DNA of 64,000 bases from Sepiola atlantica (taxonomy: Eukaryota > Mollusca > Cephalopoda > Sepiida > Sepiolidae). Made by a program: the position numbers and the translations under genes. This document shows, in pieces, positions 47,763-58,739 of this stretch (positions are counted from its first letter, which is position 1; every line of letters begins with the position of its first letter). The stretch spans positions 33,874,443 to 33,938,442 of the forward strand of contig OY744522.1 in NCBI GenBank assembly GCA_963556195.1, written 5' to 3'. Below the pieces are notes generated by a model. That model made no database searches and was not told the origin of the DNA. It was given only the letters and a program-made list of their open reading frames with translations.

Positions 47763-47925
47763 TCCCGGGGAAACGCAGAGTTTCTTGTCTAGTATACAAA
47801 ACTATAATGAAACACATTGAAGTTATTGGTCCCGGGCAACGCAGAGTTTCTTGTCTAGTATACAAAACTATAATGAAACACATTGAAGTTATTGGTCCCG
47901 GGCAACGTGGAGTTTCTTGTCTTCC
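47763..47925. repeat. 67-bp tandem repeat, ~2.4 units
   Basis: The unit begins TCCCGGGCAACGCAGAGTTT and contains CTTGTCTAGTATACAAAACT and AATGAAACACATTGAAGTTA. Units are almost identical. Confidence 0.92.
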
Positions 47926-47929
47926 CACT

Positions 47930-48570
47930 CTCCAACTTCTTACAATATTCTGAAGAGAAATGATGAGGTGATGAGGACAATAGCCCGAAGAAAATTTTAT
48001 TGCCAAACCTTGAGTAATGTTAAATAACACCCGAGGAATTAGCGTTCGTCAAGGCAATTTTCTTTCCAAATTACTACATAACATGAAAAAGTCGCTCTAA
48101 ATATCAACCTCCCTGAGTAATTCTGTCCCAGTTGACCCCCAAAAAGAATGTATATGTTCAGAAAAAAAAAAAAAGAAAAAAAATTGTGCCTATCTTTTGT
48201 CCAAGGAAATGCCGAAAAAGAATATATACAACTTTGTGGGTGTGTCTGGTATAGTTTTGACTTTTAACTCCTTTATATAATAGATGTGTGTAAATTGGGT
48301 TAGAAGAACACCGGAAAATCGTAATATGTGGAGATATTGAAAAGTTGGGTATGGCTAACCACATATAGAGAGGAAAAGGAAATTATCTACCATTAGGGTA
48401 CGAAGTAAAAATTATAGACAGAAGAAAGATGGAGAGTAACAAAGAAGCAGCGCATATGCTGGGTGACAATGTCCTCTTACCCAGACCTAGTATAGAATTT
48501 AATACAATATAAGAACCATTAATCATGATAGATTAGATTATCATAAAAGAAAATTATATTATATGTACAT
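47930..48570. other. Intron sequence without recognised features
   Basis: No gene or strong repeat is seen. Confidence 0.4.
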
Positions 48571-48572
48571 AT

Positions 48573-48666
48573 GTACACCTGAAGAAGGTCGGAGGTTACA
48601 TCAGCCGAAACTTTGTGATAAAAACACCCAAGATGAGAACAGTAGTTCGAATATACCAAATTCTAC
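48573..48666 (+). repeat. Solo copy of the GAAAC-hairpin end sequence
   Basis: Matches the right-hand block of 44371-44754 and 62359-62544: CACCTGAAGAAGGTCGGAGG, then CATCAGCCGAAACTTTGTG and ATACCAAATTCTAC. No inverted partner is present. Confidence 0.8.
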
Positions 48667-48728
48667 AACTTATTATTTTTTATTTTCAAGTTTGTTTTGA
48701 ATCAAACATGAAAGTCACTGATCTCTTG

Positions 48729-50138
48729 TTAGTAAGCAATGTGAAGTGACGTCCTGTTAAGTAGTGCTACTAGCCTACTAGATTGGTTCAATGAGGCTGC
48801 AATAGTGTGGTATGAAGAATCGGTCTCAATTGTGGCAGGAATTGTTTTGTCAATAGAATACACTACTGCATTATGCTTCAGTTTTAAGGTATTCAAAGGC
48901 TTTTTTAGCCGTCTTGGGTAGCGGAAAGCTATTGGCTTGTATAGGGGGGGGCACTTTTTCAAAATACTTAACAAGCTATTGGGAATAGTAAGAACATTCC
49001 CAATGCACGACAAAGAGAATTAATATCACAAGGAAAGGGAAGTTCTTTAAGCGGTCCAAGTCTCTCGGGGTCTGGTTTAATTGTACCCTCAGATATAGTG
49101 TAGCCTAGAAAGTCTACTGAAGAAATTGGAAAAAAAGCATTTACGAGGATTGAAAATTGAATTGAACTTCTTGGCCACTTCCGTAAATTTATGAAGGTTC
49201 ATATGCTCTTCTTGGCTCTTACCACCTATTGTATAAGTAGGCAAATATGTGGGAGAGTGAATTGTCAGCTATAAACTTAACAATTATCCTTTGAAAGCAA
49301 GCAACTCTGTTGGTTACTCCAAACGGTGCCCTGCAGATTTGATATAACTACTTCAAAGGTTAATCTATTAAGTGTCTGAGAATAGTCAACAACCATTCTC
49401 TTTATGCTGTTTGTTAGTGGTCACTACAACCTCGGCTTGCCAAGGAGAAGTGCTGGGCTCAATAATTTCTTTGGACAGCAGTTTTCTTTCAACTTTAGTA
49501 GCAATAAATTCTTTATCTTGCTTATTGTATTTTCTAAATTTAACAGCTTTGCAGTTCTCAGCAAGATTAGAAAAGAGTTAGGGAGGAGGGGGTAGAGAAA
49601 GTAATCAGTCTGCACACAATTAAAGTCCTCCTCCCTCTCCGGCTATTAGGCGATAGAATCTTTTTATAACCAGCTTCCACATGAAACGGAAATAACCTAT
49701 TTTTTTTTTTAAATATTAGCTATTACAATTTTTTTTTTTTTTTTAAATACAAATTTTTGCCTTTTATTCATTCTTTAATTGTCAGATTGATAGATTTTTT
49801 TTGTCGCCCAAAATGCCAGACATATTTGTCAGGTATCGAGTTGATATTCATGCAAGCTTGAAAAGAAATATTAAAAAAATTCTTCCAATCTCCACAAGAG
49901 CCCTAACTTTCCTCTCATTTATTTTTAAAGGGGTAGTTGCAGCAAACAAATCTGTAAAAGATGCGGCTATTACTAGAGGATTTGAAGAATGAAGAGAGGC
50001 AGAAGTACGGGAACGACATAGCTTTGCAAAATAGCCGACTTTTCCACATCCTTGACACGTGGTGTTGCGAGCTGGACAGTCACGGCGAGTATGCCTATTG
50101 TTTTCACAAAAGAAACATTTTATAGATTTAAAAGCCAC
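48729..50138 (-). pseudogene. Ty3/Gypsy-type gag-pol fragment (degenerate)
   Basis: Read on the minus strand from 50138. There are two zinc knuckles, CFFCENNRHTRRDC and CQGCGKVGYFAKLC (the second has Tyr in place of His). A protease-like stretch follows (VIAASFTDLFAATTPLKI, with the DTG triad replaced by EIG). Then come RT N-terminal sequence FRKYNKQDKEFIATKVE, IIEPSTSPWQAEVVVTT (about 49560-49400), the FLGYTISEGTIKPDPERL block (about 49110-49050) and RNase H-like IPATIETDSSYHTIAASLNQ (about 48850-48790). Frameshifts and deletions, including the YxDD core, make it inactive. No LTRs were identified. It lies in sense with KMT5A, in the first visible intron. Confidence 0.82.
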
Positions 50139-50635
50139 TGCGAATGTTACGTTTTCGGTCAGGCCATTGGAATTACCCTCAGAGGGGGCTACAGCACTGA
50201 AAACTAGTGGTTAGAAAAACATAAATCGCATGACATCACTGGTCAATTGGGTTTAAATAACCTGTGAAATCTCAAGGATATCCAATAATAAAAAATAAAA
50301 AAAGCTGTTTCCTTTTTAACTTTGAGTATAAAAATATTTAACGTATGAAGGCACACGAAATTAACATCATTTGAATGCTAATTATAGTGGAATTCAGGCA
50401 CTTTGGTTAACGTTCATAGGCTCCAGGTTTTGCAAGCATAGATTTTGTAACTAAACAGACTGCAAACGATTTATAGTATCCTAACCTGCATTACCATTTA
50501 AGGTCAGAGTAATGGCAGTAAAGAGGCTACTCACCTTTCACCAAATCCCCTAAATTAGGGCTTCACCGCTGTATGTAGTTTAAGGTGACACCCGGGACCT
50601 GGTTCGGGGTAGAGAAGAGGGTTTGAGTAGTTTAT

Positions 50636-51115
50636 ACCAACATCTTGATAAGCAACTCACTGGTAATGTATGACATTTGTACATGCTTAAGTGGAAACGA
50701 CATCAGCCCTAGTTAGATGGGAACGGTGGAGGTCTTGGACTGCCAAAAGTGTTCAAGTTGGTAAAGGATAGGCATCCAGCCGTAAAATTGCCTTAAATAC
50801 AATGTCTAGTCGAAATACAGCAGGAAAAAAGAAAGGCAGTGCCAGTAGCACTAATGCTGCTGGTAATGTCTTGGGCTTCGTAGATCCCAGGATGTGTGGA
50901 TCTTCAGGGCCTATGGATTCCATCAAGCCTTGCCAAAGACAGGAGTGGAGAGGAAGACTTAGATTTCGAGACTAGACAATCAGGCCCCACCCTCATCAGA
51001 GGATTAATTGTGGCCTGATTCAACAAATAAACCGGTTGATGATGATGATGGTGATGATGGTGATGATGATGATGATGATGGTGATGGTGATGATGATGGT
51101 GATGATGATGATGGG
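50636..51115 (+). mobile_element. Young ~0.43 kb insertion, copy 2, long GAT/GGT tail
   Basis: Nearly identical to 39608-40035, with the same internal 57-codon ORF (50802-50975) carrying one Arg-to-Cys change. The 3' microsatellite is longer (51036-51115, GATGATG with GGT interruptions). It sits 340 bp beyond the donor of KMT5A exon a. Confidence 0.85.
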
Positions 51116-51453
51116 CATAAGAAAACGATTTTTAAAAAGACTGCAGAGATGGATCTTTCTTTTCGGTCTCTCAACATCAAACACTCATCAACCTTTGCTG
51201 GATCATCTCGAGACCCCAGATTGTGTCCACTACTATGATCCTCCCCTCGTTTCCTCTCTCTGCCACTTCGGTAGTATTACAGATGGTTTTCTTTGCCCTT
51301 TTCAACGTTTATTAAGAAAATTTTGCTGCAACCCATAAGTTTTCAGGATTCCATTCAAATAACCACTTGTCTCTCCCGGAGATTAACAACATTAAACACC
51401 ATCACCGAGTACAGTAAATAATCCGACAATAGAGAAAAAAGCCATAAACTTAC

Positions 51454-51832
51454 TTTTGTCGATTAGAAGATCTTGGCTTCAGGGTAGGGGATAATGAATT
51501 CCTATGAGTGGACACAACTCGATGTTTTTTGTATCGGCCTTTTTTCTTTGCCGATGGTTTCTCTGATGCTTGCATAACTAACAGTAATTGTTTATGAGGA
51601 TGACTTGAAGATTCTGTCAAGTTTTGGATGCATTCATTGACCGACTGTTCCCTTTTTCTGGGTGTAACTTTAGCTGATGCTGTAAGAGAAGAAGTGGAGG
51701 AACTGTCTTTGCTGGGTGACGATTCCGGAGTTAGCAGCACACTTGAATTGGCAACATCTGCCATCGTTTTGGCATAGTCACCATTTAGACGCATTTCCTT
51801 TTTGGCAGAATATACATCACAGGATTCACCTC
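51454..51832 (-). CDS. KMT5A: KMT5A exon a: N-terminal disordered region
   Basis: This 379 bp exon is preceded on the minus strand by a pyrimidine-rich acceptor ending TTTAATAG and followed by donor GTAAGT (51453-51448). It encodes about 126 residues rich in Ser, Thr, Lys and Arg, including LLTPESSPSK, KVTPRKREQS and KKKGRYKKH. This fits the low-complexity, phosphorylatable and probably nuclear-localising N-terminal part of KMT5A, but the family does not conserve this region well. Assignment therefore rests on position, strand and phase: its last two bases (AA) combine with the first G of the next exon to make a Lys codon. The first two bases complete a codon begun in an unseen upstream exon. 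The in-frame ATG upstream at 51899 lies before the acceptor and is probably intronic. Confidence 0.82.
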
Positions 51833-51899
51833 CTATTAAAAAACGAAAGAAAAAGCTGTAATCATGGAGTTCCTTAACCTGGGGGTCCACCCCTCTCAA

Positions 51900-52560
51900 A
51901 ACATGTCAGTGGAAAAAAAAAAAAAAAACAAAAAAAAAACTCACGGATAACTTACTTTCAGGAATTCGGAGTAGTAAACATTTTTTGTATAATAAAATTT
52001 TTTTTTTTTTTTTTTTTTTAAATATTTGGAAGGATTTTTAATCAGTAAAATATCAAGTGAGTAAAGAGCATTTTGCTAGTCCACTTGGATTGGTTACTAT
52101 TCAAGTAAATAGTGCTCATATTAAGCATTAGTGCTTCAACAAAACAATAAGTGTTATGCTAAGGGGAGTAAAAATTCAAAGAAAAACAACTAATGGGTAG
52201 GAGACAGACAAGTTGAGGAGTGGAATGGAAGGGTGCATCTAACCCCTAACTTCTACCACATTCTGCCTACATTAGTTTCTAAGAACACATGGTGCTTTCA
52301 CAGATTAGGACCCACACTAACTTTGACCCCCGTTGTTAGGGTTAGAGTGGGGGTTAGGGCTAAGTACCTAAAACATTAATATCATAAGGTCTTAGCAACA
52401 TAACTCACCAACCCATTATCACCAAATGAAATTATTTCATTTCAAAGAAAGACAACTGGTTGATAGTGGAAATCAGCCAATGACCTCATCATCTCAAAAA
52501 TAAACATATTTCATCCAATTTTCAGAAAACTCACATAATTGAATATTGCTCACAACTTTA
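51900..52560. other. Upstream flank of KMT5A exon a
   Basis: A- and T-rich homopolymers (51915-51940, 51997-52019). No upstream exon could be recognised. Confidence 0.4.
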
Positions 52561-52732
52561 TAAAAACACTAGCGGAACCAGTCGCCTGGCGTTGCACGGG
52601 AGAAAGTACTACCTATTGCATGACGTCGATTAAAAAAAGGAAACGGCGTATTGCTTTTCTCCCCCCCCCCCGTCTACCGTGTTGGCGAATGTTTTAAATT
52701 TAAAAAAAAAAATGAAAAAAGTGGTAGTGTAG

Positions 52733-52800
52733 AAAGGGATCGAACGCTAAAACTGACGATCATGAAACCTGCCTTCTTAACGACTGCGCTACGGTTTCGG
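52733..52800 (-). promoter_or_regulatory. tRNA-like Pol III promoter on minus strand
   Basis: On the minus strand CCGTAGCGCAGTCGTTAAG gives a good A box and GCGTTCGATCCC a good B box about 40 bp apart, close to tRNA spacing. Arms do not pair well enough for a functional tRNA. It is probably the head of a tRNA-derived SINE. Confidence 0.6.
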
Positions 52801-52837
52801 GTTTAAAAAACGCGTGAAAATAGGCGAATTAACTTCA

Positions 52838-53205
52838 TATTATGTAGTAAATTAATACCAGGCAAATAGTAAATAAGAACCAGTGTTTTGTGAAAATTAA
52901 ACTGTGTGTATTAGTTCCCGATGTCGATGAGTAGAGTGACAGTACAGAATTGTTAGGGAGAAAAGTTTTTGCTACCACCTATATGGAGTTGTTTTTTCAG
53001 AGAGACGTTGATGGTGGGCCAAATGTAATATTTAATGTTAGGTAGAAAAAAATAATAACAAATTTACTAAAACACACTCGAGTGAATAAGTGTAATGTAA
53101 TGGTGAGTTTAGTAGCCGGTGATGCATGTGGTTATTTTCCTATTCTCTGAGAAGGTACAGGGGAAAAATCGTCTCTACTTTATATATTAGACAATTCGCA
53201 CAACA
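52838..53205 (+). repeat. Interspersed repeat, second copy of 23521-23875
   Basis: Same blocks in the same order as the 23.5 kb copy, including AAAAGTTTTTGCTACCACCT and GATGCATGTGGTTATTTTCC. Confidence 0.8.
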
Positions 53206-53244
53206 CGTTTTCAGAAAGATATCTTTATTATTTTAATTAACTTT

Positions 53245-53640
53245 TCTTAATTGTTATCATCTTATTCAGTTTAACATCTGTTTTACATGCTGACATGTGT
53301 TGGACGGCTTTTAGAAATCGATTTCAAAACAAACCTATCGCTGGCCAGGTCTTTATTTATCCGTTGTTCTGTCAAACTCATCCTTATCACTTCCTCCCAT
53401 GTTTTCCTTGGCTTTCCTCTGTAAACTGAACCTGCTACATCCACTGTTCTACATCTTACCTAAGAACTCTCATCTATTCTTTTAATGCGACCAAACAAAG
53501 TCTACTTTTCTGTACACCCCCCCCCCCCCCCAGATTTAATCCTCCTCTGAAGTCATCAGATCTGTCCATGCAACGCATACCCTCACTCACTGGGCAGCTT
53601 TCATTTCCATACATTATCACACTGCATACCACAAAATTAC
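53245..53640 (-). pseudogene. LINE 3' end (RTE-like) with characteristic tail
   Basis: The minus strand encodes GKPRKTWEEVIRMSLTEQRI and NKDLASDRFVLKSISK, matching the post-RT GRP.KTW...V..DL...L....A.DR..WR block of LINEs. It continues into GCCGTCCAACACATGTCAGC and ATGTAAAACAGATGTTAAA, a 3' tail I associate with abundant cephalopod repeats. A C run (53516-53532) interrupts it. Confidence 0.72.
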
Positions 53641-53644
53641 AGCT

Positions 53645-54190
53645 AATGAAATATGCAGTTTGGTTGAAAACTGCACCCGATTTGTGACAGTTATTAGCTG
53701 TATTTTTGTTTCATTTCCGATTTTGGGCCGATTCTCGAGAGGGTCACATGCAGCCATTTTCTTTTTTTCCATTCTAACGTGACGTCTTGACACTACTTTT
53801 AAATCGAACTACAAAACGCTTTAACATAAGTAAAAACACCACAAATAAACTTGTCCAGCTAGGTAGAAGAGTAACTTAGCTTGCCTTTGGTAGCATTTAT
53901 TTGTTGCCTATTTGTTTTTTTTTCACCCTTTTTTCGTTCTGTTCGCTCGCATTAAAAAATGCCCGTTGGCTTTCAAAGCTTAATAATAAATAAATTTATA
54001 ACAAGTTATTTTTGTTTTAAATAATATAAAGGAAAAAAAAAAGACAAAAGAATTTTCTTATATTTTTATGTTTTTGGCGTTAACGTTTTTACCACTTTAT
54101 TTGCTGAAAACTCTTCAAATATATCATGTAAATGATTATTTATTAATTCATTTCCGAACAAAATGGTGATATTTTGAGGACTTAGTGAAG
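53645..54190. other. Non-coding interval
   Basis: No gene. 54060-54200 resembles 36180-36330. Confidence 0.4.
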
Positions 54191-54204
54191 GTGTAAGGTT
54201 TTGA

Positions 54205-55140
54205 GGAAGGAGTCATTTTTTTCATTCAATTTTTTCCATTATTCCCTTTTTTTCATTCAATTTTTTCCCATTATTCCTTTTCATTCATTCAATTTTTTCC
54301 CATTATTCCTTTTCATTCATTCATTTTTTCCATTATTCCTTTTCATTCATTCATTTTTTCCATTATTCCTTTTCATTCATTCATTTTTTCCATTATTCCT
54401 TTTTTTTCATTCAATTTTTTCCATTATTCCTTTTTTTTCATTCAATTTTTTCCATTATTCCTTTTTTTTCATTCAATTTTTTCCATTATTCCTTTTCATT
54501 CATTCATTTTTTCCATTATTCCTTTTCATTCATTCATTTTTTCCATTATTCCCTTTTTTTCATTCAATTTTTTCCCATTATTCCCTTTTTTTTTCATTCA
54601 ATTTTTTTCCCATTATTCCTTTTCATTCATTCATTTTTTCCCATTATTCCCTTTTTTTTCATTCAATTTTTTCCCATTATTCCTTTTCATTCATTCATTT
54701 TTTCCCATTATTCCTTTTCATTCATTCATTTTTTCCATTATTCCTTTTCATTCATTCATTTTTTCCATTATTCCCTTTTTTTCATTCAATTTTTTCCCAT
54801 TATTCCTTTTCATTCATTCAATTTTTTCCCATTATTCCTTTTCATTCATTCATTTTTTCCATTATTCCTTTTCATTCATTCATTTTTTCCATTATTCCTT
54901 TTTATTCATTCATTTTTTCCATTATTCCTTTTCATTCATTCATTTTTTCCATTATTCCTTTTCATTCATTCATTTTTTCCATTATTTCTTTTCATTCATT
55001 CATTCATTTTTTTTAATTCAATTTTTTCCCATTATTCCTTTTCATTCAATTTCTTTCCATTATTCCTTTTCATTCATTCATTCATTCAATTTCTTTCCAT
55101 TATTCCTTTTCATTCATTCATTTTTTTTCATTCACATATT
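54205..55140. repeat. Variable 27-33 bp minisatellite (~30 units)
   Basis: Units alternate between CATTCATTCATTTTTTCCAT plus TATTCCTTTT and longer forms with TCATTCAATTTTTTCCCATT. The 271-codon Phe/Ile/His-rich open frame across it is a product of the repeat and not a gene. Confidence 0.95.
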
Positions 55141-55149
55141 TTCATTCAC

Positions 55150-55960
55150 TTTGTATTCAATTTTTTCATTCATATGAACATCCTGGATAGAGCATGTAGT
55201 AACCCTTAAGTGCTCATAACAGTGCTCAATATCCTAGATAGATTAGGTGTGTTTAAACACACTGTTGACCGAGATAAAGAACTTCTGTTATTTTTTTACA
55301 ATGTTGTATACCCCGGGAACCATAATCCAAACTGCTTAATATCCTTTATCTTCATATTATTGTGAAATGGAGTGTGGGGACAAGAAATTAGTACTTAATA
55401 TGTTGAAATGGAAGGAGAGGGGAAGAAATTAGGAATTGACCGGGACCATTTGTTCTACTCGGTGTTGTCCGGGATCAAAAATTGTAAGGTTACAGTATTA
55501 CTTTTGCTAACTGGTATATAGTAAATCTCTTAAACGAGAAAAGAAGAATGATAAAGAAACGGCTAGAGAAGATGACAGAGATAGATTTTTTTAATATGAA
55601 GATGGGTGCTTTTTACATTGGGACCCACACTAACTTTGACCCTATGTAAAAAAAAGTACCTAAAGATGTTACACACGCAATTTAACTTCTATTTTGTTTT
55701 GTTATGTCCCAGGGCAATGCCGGGTAGCCCTGCTAGTAAGTAAACAAAAGTGAGTTTGTGTATATTTTTCTAATATATGTAACACAAACTGGTTTACAAA
55801 CGTTTGTTTTTTTTGCGCGCGTTTTCTGTTTTTCTTGAAATGACTTGAATGATATAAAAATTTTTAAATAACACCTAGAAACTACCACATTTTTAAGCAT
55901 TTAGAACAGTTTTTTTGGGGTTTTTTGATACAAGAATTGTTTGAGACTTCATTAGGTTTA
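55150..55960. other. Non-coding interval
   Basis: No gene recognised. The GC-rich terminus at 55705-55734 is described with 52569-55734. Confidence 0.4.
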
Positions 55961-55966
55961 ACATCT

Positions 55967-57662
55967 AGGTACGTGCAAAAAAAATGGCCGTCACTTGTAC
56001 TGACTATAGTTCTTAAAAATGTCTTTTAATTTTTTTAAGTAGTTTTCGTTTTAACTCTTGATTGTGTTTGAAAGCTAAAAGCATTAAGTTAATATCTAAA
56101 AGGAAACAAATGTATATTTACATGTGAAAAAAAAATAGAATGGAAAATGTTATCAAAAAAGTGAAAAATCAGTTAAAACTGCAGATTCAATAAAACCTGT
56201 TTAAAATTCGCTGGAAAGGTAAATATCAGTTTTCTGGAATTGTTTCAAAGATAATTATTAAATTAAAATCTTAAGAGAGTGAATTACAAAAGAATGTACC
56301 TCTTTTTTTTCTTATTTTTTTTTCTTTTTTACGAAAAATTGCTTAATTATAAAAAAAAAAAAAGTGAAAGTTAGGTTCCAGACATCTTTTCGCGGTGTCA
56401 TAATTGTAAACAGAAAATACGGCTACAAAATCTCAAAGTATGGAAGGTTCAAACTGCAGCAATAGTTATTTTTTCCATTTTTACGTTACGAACTGCATCA
56501 ATTTTATTAATTATTTTTACATGATGATTAAAATCTTGAACAATTACATTACTTGATTTATTCTTTAAGAATTAATGTCATTTTAAATTACATCAATTCT
56601 TTTAAAATAAAGCTAAAAGTATTTTTTATTTTAAGTGTGAAAAAGTAAATTAAAGTCAATGACTACACTGACAATATCCATTGAAAAAAAAGTTTAAAAC
56701 ATTAAAAATTATTTATTAATAAATAAATAGAATTCAATTTTGAAAGAAAATGTCATATTTAAATTCTATTTATTTATTAATAAATAATTGTTTTAAACTA
56801 AATATTTATTAATGAAAAAAATGACAAAACAAATACAAACTTACGTGTTAACTTTCCAAATAACTAAAGATGAATTGTAAAATTAACAAAATTGTTGAAT
56901 CTCTGAAAATAAAATTTTGAGGAAGGTGTGGAGGAAGTGAGTGGTGGTTGGTGAGCTAATCCCTCCTGTTTATTACAGAACAGGGCTACCATACCTCTCC
57001 AAGGCAATCGTTAGTAGAAATTATCCAATTTTTTTAGATCCTTTTCTTCGCTATGATCCCGATTCTCATTTTTTTTTTCAATTTTTTGTTTATTTTCAAG
57101 ATTATAAAAAATTTCTTACGCTGATGATGACACGTTCATGTATGAAAGGGAAATATAATTACATCGCATTTTATATTTTCCCAGAACTTCTTATAAAAAT
57201 CGCATGAAATATTTGTTGCAATTATATTATATTTTTGGTGAAAATATTGATTAAACAATGCTTTATTCAATGATAACATTGCCAATTCAAGAAATTAATT
57301 TTTCTTCGAGTTATAGTGATTTTATTAACACGGAATTTAGGGGCCTTTTTCGTAATATATACGAAATAATTTTTTAAAAGTTTTTGATTTTTTTAATCTT
57401 AAACATCTACAGTGCTTTATTTTACTTAAATTTTTTTTAAATTAATACATAAAAATATAACTTATTTTCAAAAAGTAATACATTTTCGTTAAGATTTAAA
57501 AAACAAATAATGGTTTCATTATATCATGTGATCGTTGATTAATAAATACTGAAAATTTCATTAAAATTGGTTGATTTCCTGAATTTTGGTAAATTTTAAG
57601 GTGAAGGGAGGGTTAAAATGTTTTTACATTTTGGGAATCGACCATTGATTTTGCACGTACCT
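55967..57662. mobile_element. ~1.7 kb terminal-inverted-repeat element, complete copy
   Basis: The left end AGGTACGTGCAAAA followed by ATGGCCG is mirrored by the right end CGACCATTGATTTTGCACGT, then ACCT. An internal hairpin (TTATTAATAAATAAATAGAA / its complement) lies at 56706-56790. A second copy in the same orientation starts at 62621. No transposase frame is visible, so it looks non-autonomous. The superfamily is unknown. Confidence 0.72.
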
Positions 57663-57781
57663 CAAACAAAACAAAAAACGATTGAGTTTTTTTTTTAATA
57701 GTAAAGCATGTAAAAGTGTTTTATTGTCAAAAAGTTGATGATTATACACATCTTTTTTTTGTTTATTTATGTTTTAGATAA

Positions 57782-57975
57782 GGGTCCAGAAAATGTCTCC
57801 TCCCAAGCATTATCTTCTCTTTTTGAGAAGTTAGTTTATTGCCTATCGTCTGGGGCGCCCCTACCAGGAAATGCAGAAAAATGTGCCTTTGAGGGCACTG
57901 ACTCCTCATTCACCTCACCTTCCAGCCTTGTGCCACACCTTCCTTGGTGGGAAGGAAGTAAATCAACAATACCGA
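57782..57975 (+). mobile_element. U2-headed SINE family, copy 5 (headless)
   Basis: Begins in the body: CTCTTTTTGAGAAGTTAGTT, TATTGCC.ATCGTCTGGGGCGCCCCTACCAGG in segments. It ends GGAAGGAAGTAAATCAACA, like the tail at 2290. The tRNA-like module is partly lost. The 82-codon frame here is not a gene. Confidence 0.72.
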
Positions 57976-58235
57976 AACAATAAATTCTGGATAGAGACTG
58001 CGATCCCATCTATGAAATGGTGAGAAGCTACACACCATTTCATTCTACAAACGCGAAATTGCACTTCAAAACCTACGAATGTCGTATCTTAGATACGTTG
58101 TGCAATGCAAGAAAGAACCAAAAGAAATATATGACTATTAACTTATTTCAACTTGAAGTCTTAAGTTTCATTTTAATCATGGAAATTCTTCTAAGTTCCT
58201 GTTTTTGAATGATGATTTTTTTTTCTTGCATTTAT

Positions 58236-58722
58236 TTGCAACTTGCTTTTTTTCTTGCATTTATTTGCACCTTGCTTTTTTTCTTGCATTTATTTGCACC
58301 TTGCTTTTTTTCTTGCATTTATTTGCACCTTGCTTTTTTTCTTGCATTTATTTGCACCTTGCTTTTTTTCTTGCATTTATTTGCACCTTGCTTTTTTTCT
58401 TGCATTTATTTGCACCTTGCTTTTTTTCTTGCATTTATTTGCACCTTGCTTTTTTTCTTGCATTTATTTGCACCTTGCTTTTTTTCTTGCATTTATTTGC
58501 ACCTTGCTTTTTTTCTTGCATTTATTTGCACCTTGCTTTTTTTCTTGCATTTATTTGCACCTTGCTTTTTTTCTTGCATTTATTTGCACCTTGCTTTTTT
58601 TCTTGCATTTATTTGCACCTTGCTTTTTTTCTTGCATTTATTTGCACCTTGCTTTTTTTCTTGCATTTATTTGCACCTTGCTTTTTTTCTTGCATTTATT
58701 TGCACCTTGCTTTTTTTCTTGA
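58236..58722. repeat. 29-bp minisatellite, ~17 near-identical units
   Basis: The unit is CTTGCATTTATTTGCACCTT followed by GCTTTTTTT. Because 29 is not a multiple of three and the unit has no stop in any plus-strand frame, all three frames stay open and yield repetitive 'proteins' of 159-263 residues. These are not genes. Confidence 0.97.
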
Positions 58723-58739
58723 TCTCCTGAAATATTCAC

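Larger units (their letters stand above)
18675..51832 (-). other. KMT5A: KMT5A (SETD8/PR-Set7) gene span, five 3' coding exons
   Basis: This is the only confidently recognised cellular gene. Five minus-strand exons join in frame: phase-1 junction after exon a, phase 0 after b and c, and a split TG|T cysteine codon between d and e. They encode about 312 residues ending at a TGA at 18677-18675. Introns occupy 47466-51453, 37987-47365, 24359-37926 and 18886-24167. Every visible boundary is GT/AG. The family mono-methylates histone H4 lysine 20 in the nucleus and acts in chromatin compaction, replication licensing and mitosis. The vertebrate proteins are about 350-390 residues, so perhaps 40-80 N-terminal residues are missing here. 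The first visible exon starts inside a codon, so at least one upstream exon exists, and none was found between 51833 and 64000. The introns are almost entirely transposon-derived. Confidence 0.93.
52569..55734. mobile_element. Possible ~3.2 kb element bounded by inverted GC-rich ends
   Basis: The left boundary CTAGCGGAACCAGTCGCCTG, followed by GCGTTGCACGGG, is roughly mirrored by the right boundary CCCAGGGCAATGCCGGGTAG followed by CCCTGCTAGT. Similar termini recur at 575, 10963, 16695 and 30832. The interval contains a tRNA-like module, a repeat shared with 23521, a LINE tail and a minisatellite. It could be one composite element or two unrelated ends. Confidence 0.35.

Noticed and set aside
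51837..51899. ATG at 51899 as the KMT5A start
   Set aside because: A good pyrimidine-rich acceptor lies between it and the coding exon, and the residues before the acceptor (Phe-rich) are translations of that tract.
52733..52800. A functional tRNA gene
   Set aside because: A and B boxes are present but the acceptor and anticodon stems do not pair convincingly.
54201..55016. 271-codon Phe/Ile/His-rich open frame
   Set aside because: It is the translation of a pyrimidine-rich minisatellite.
57735..57983. 82-codon ORF as a missing N-terminal KMT5A exon
   Set aside because: It is on the opposite strand and its DNA matches the body and tail of the U2-headed SINE family.
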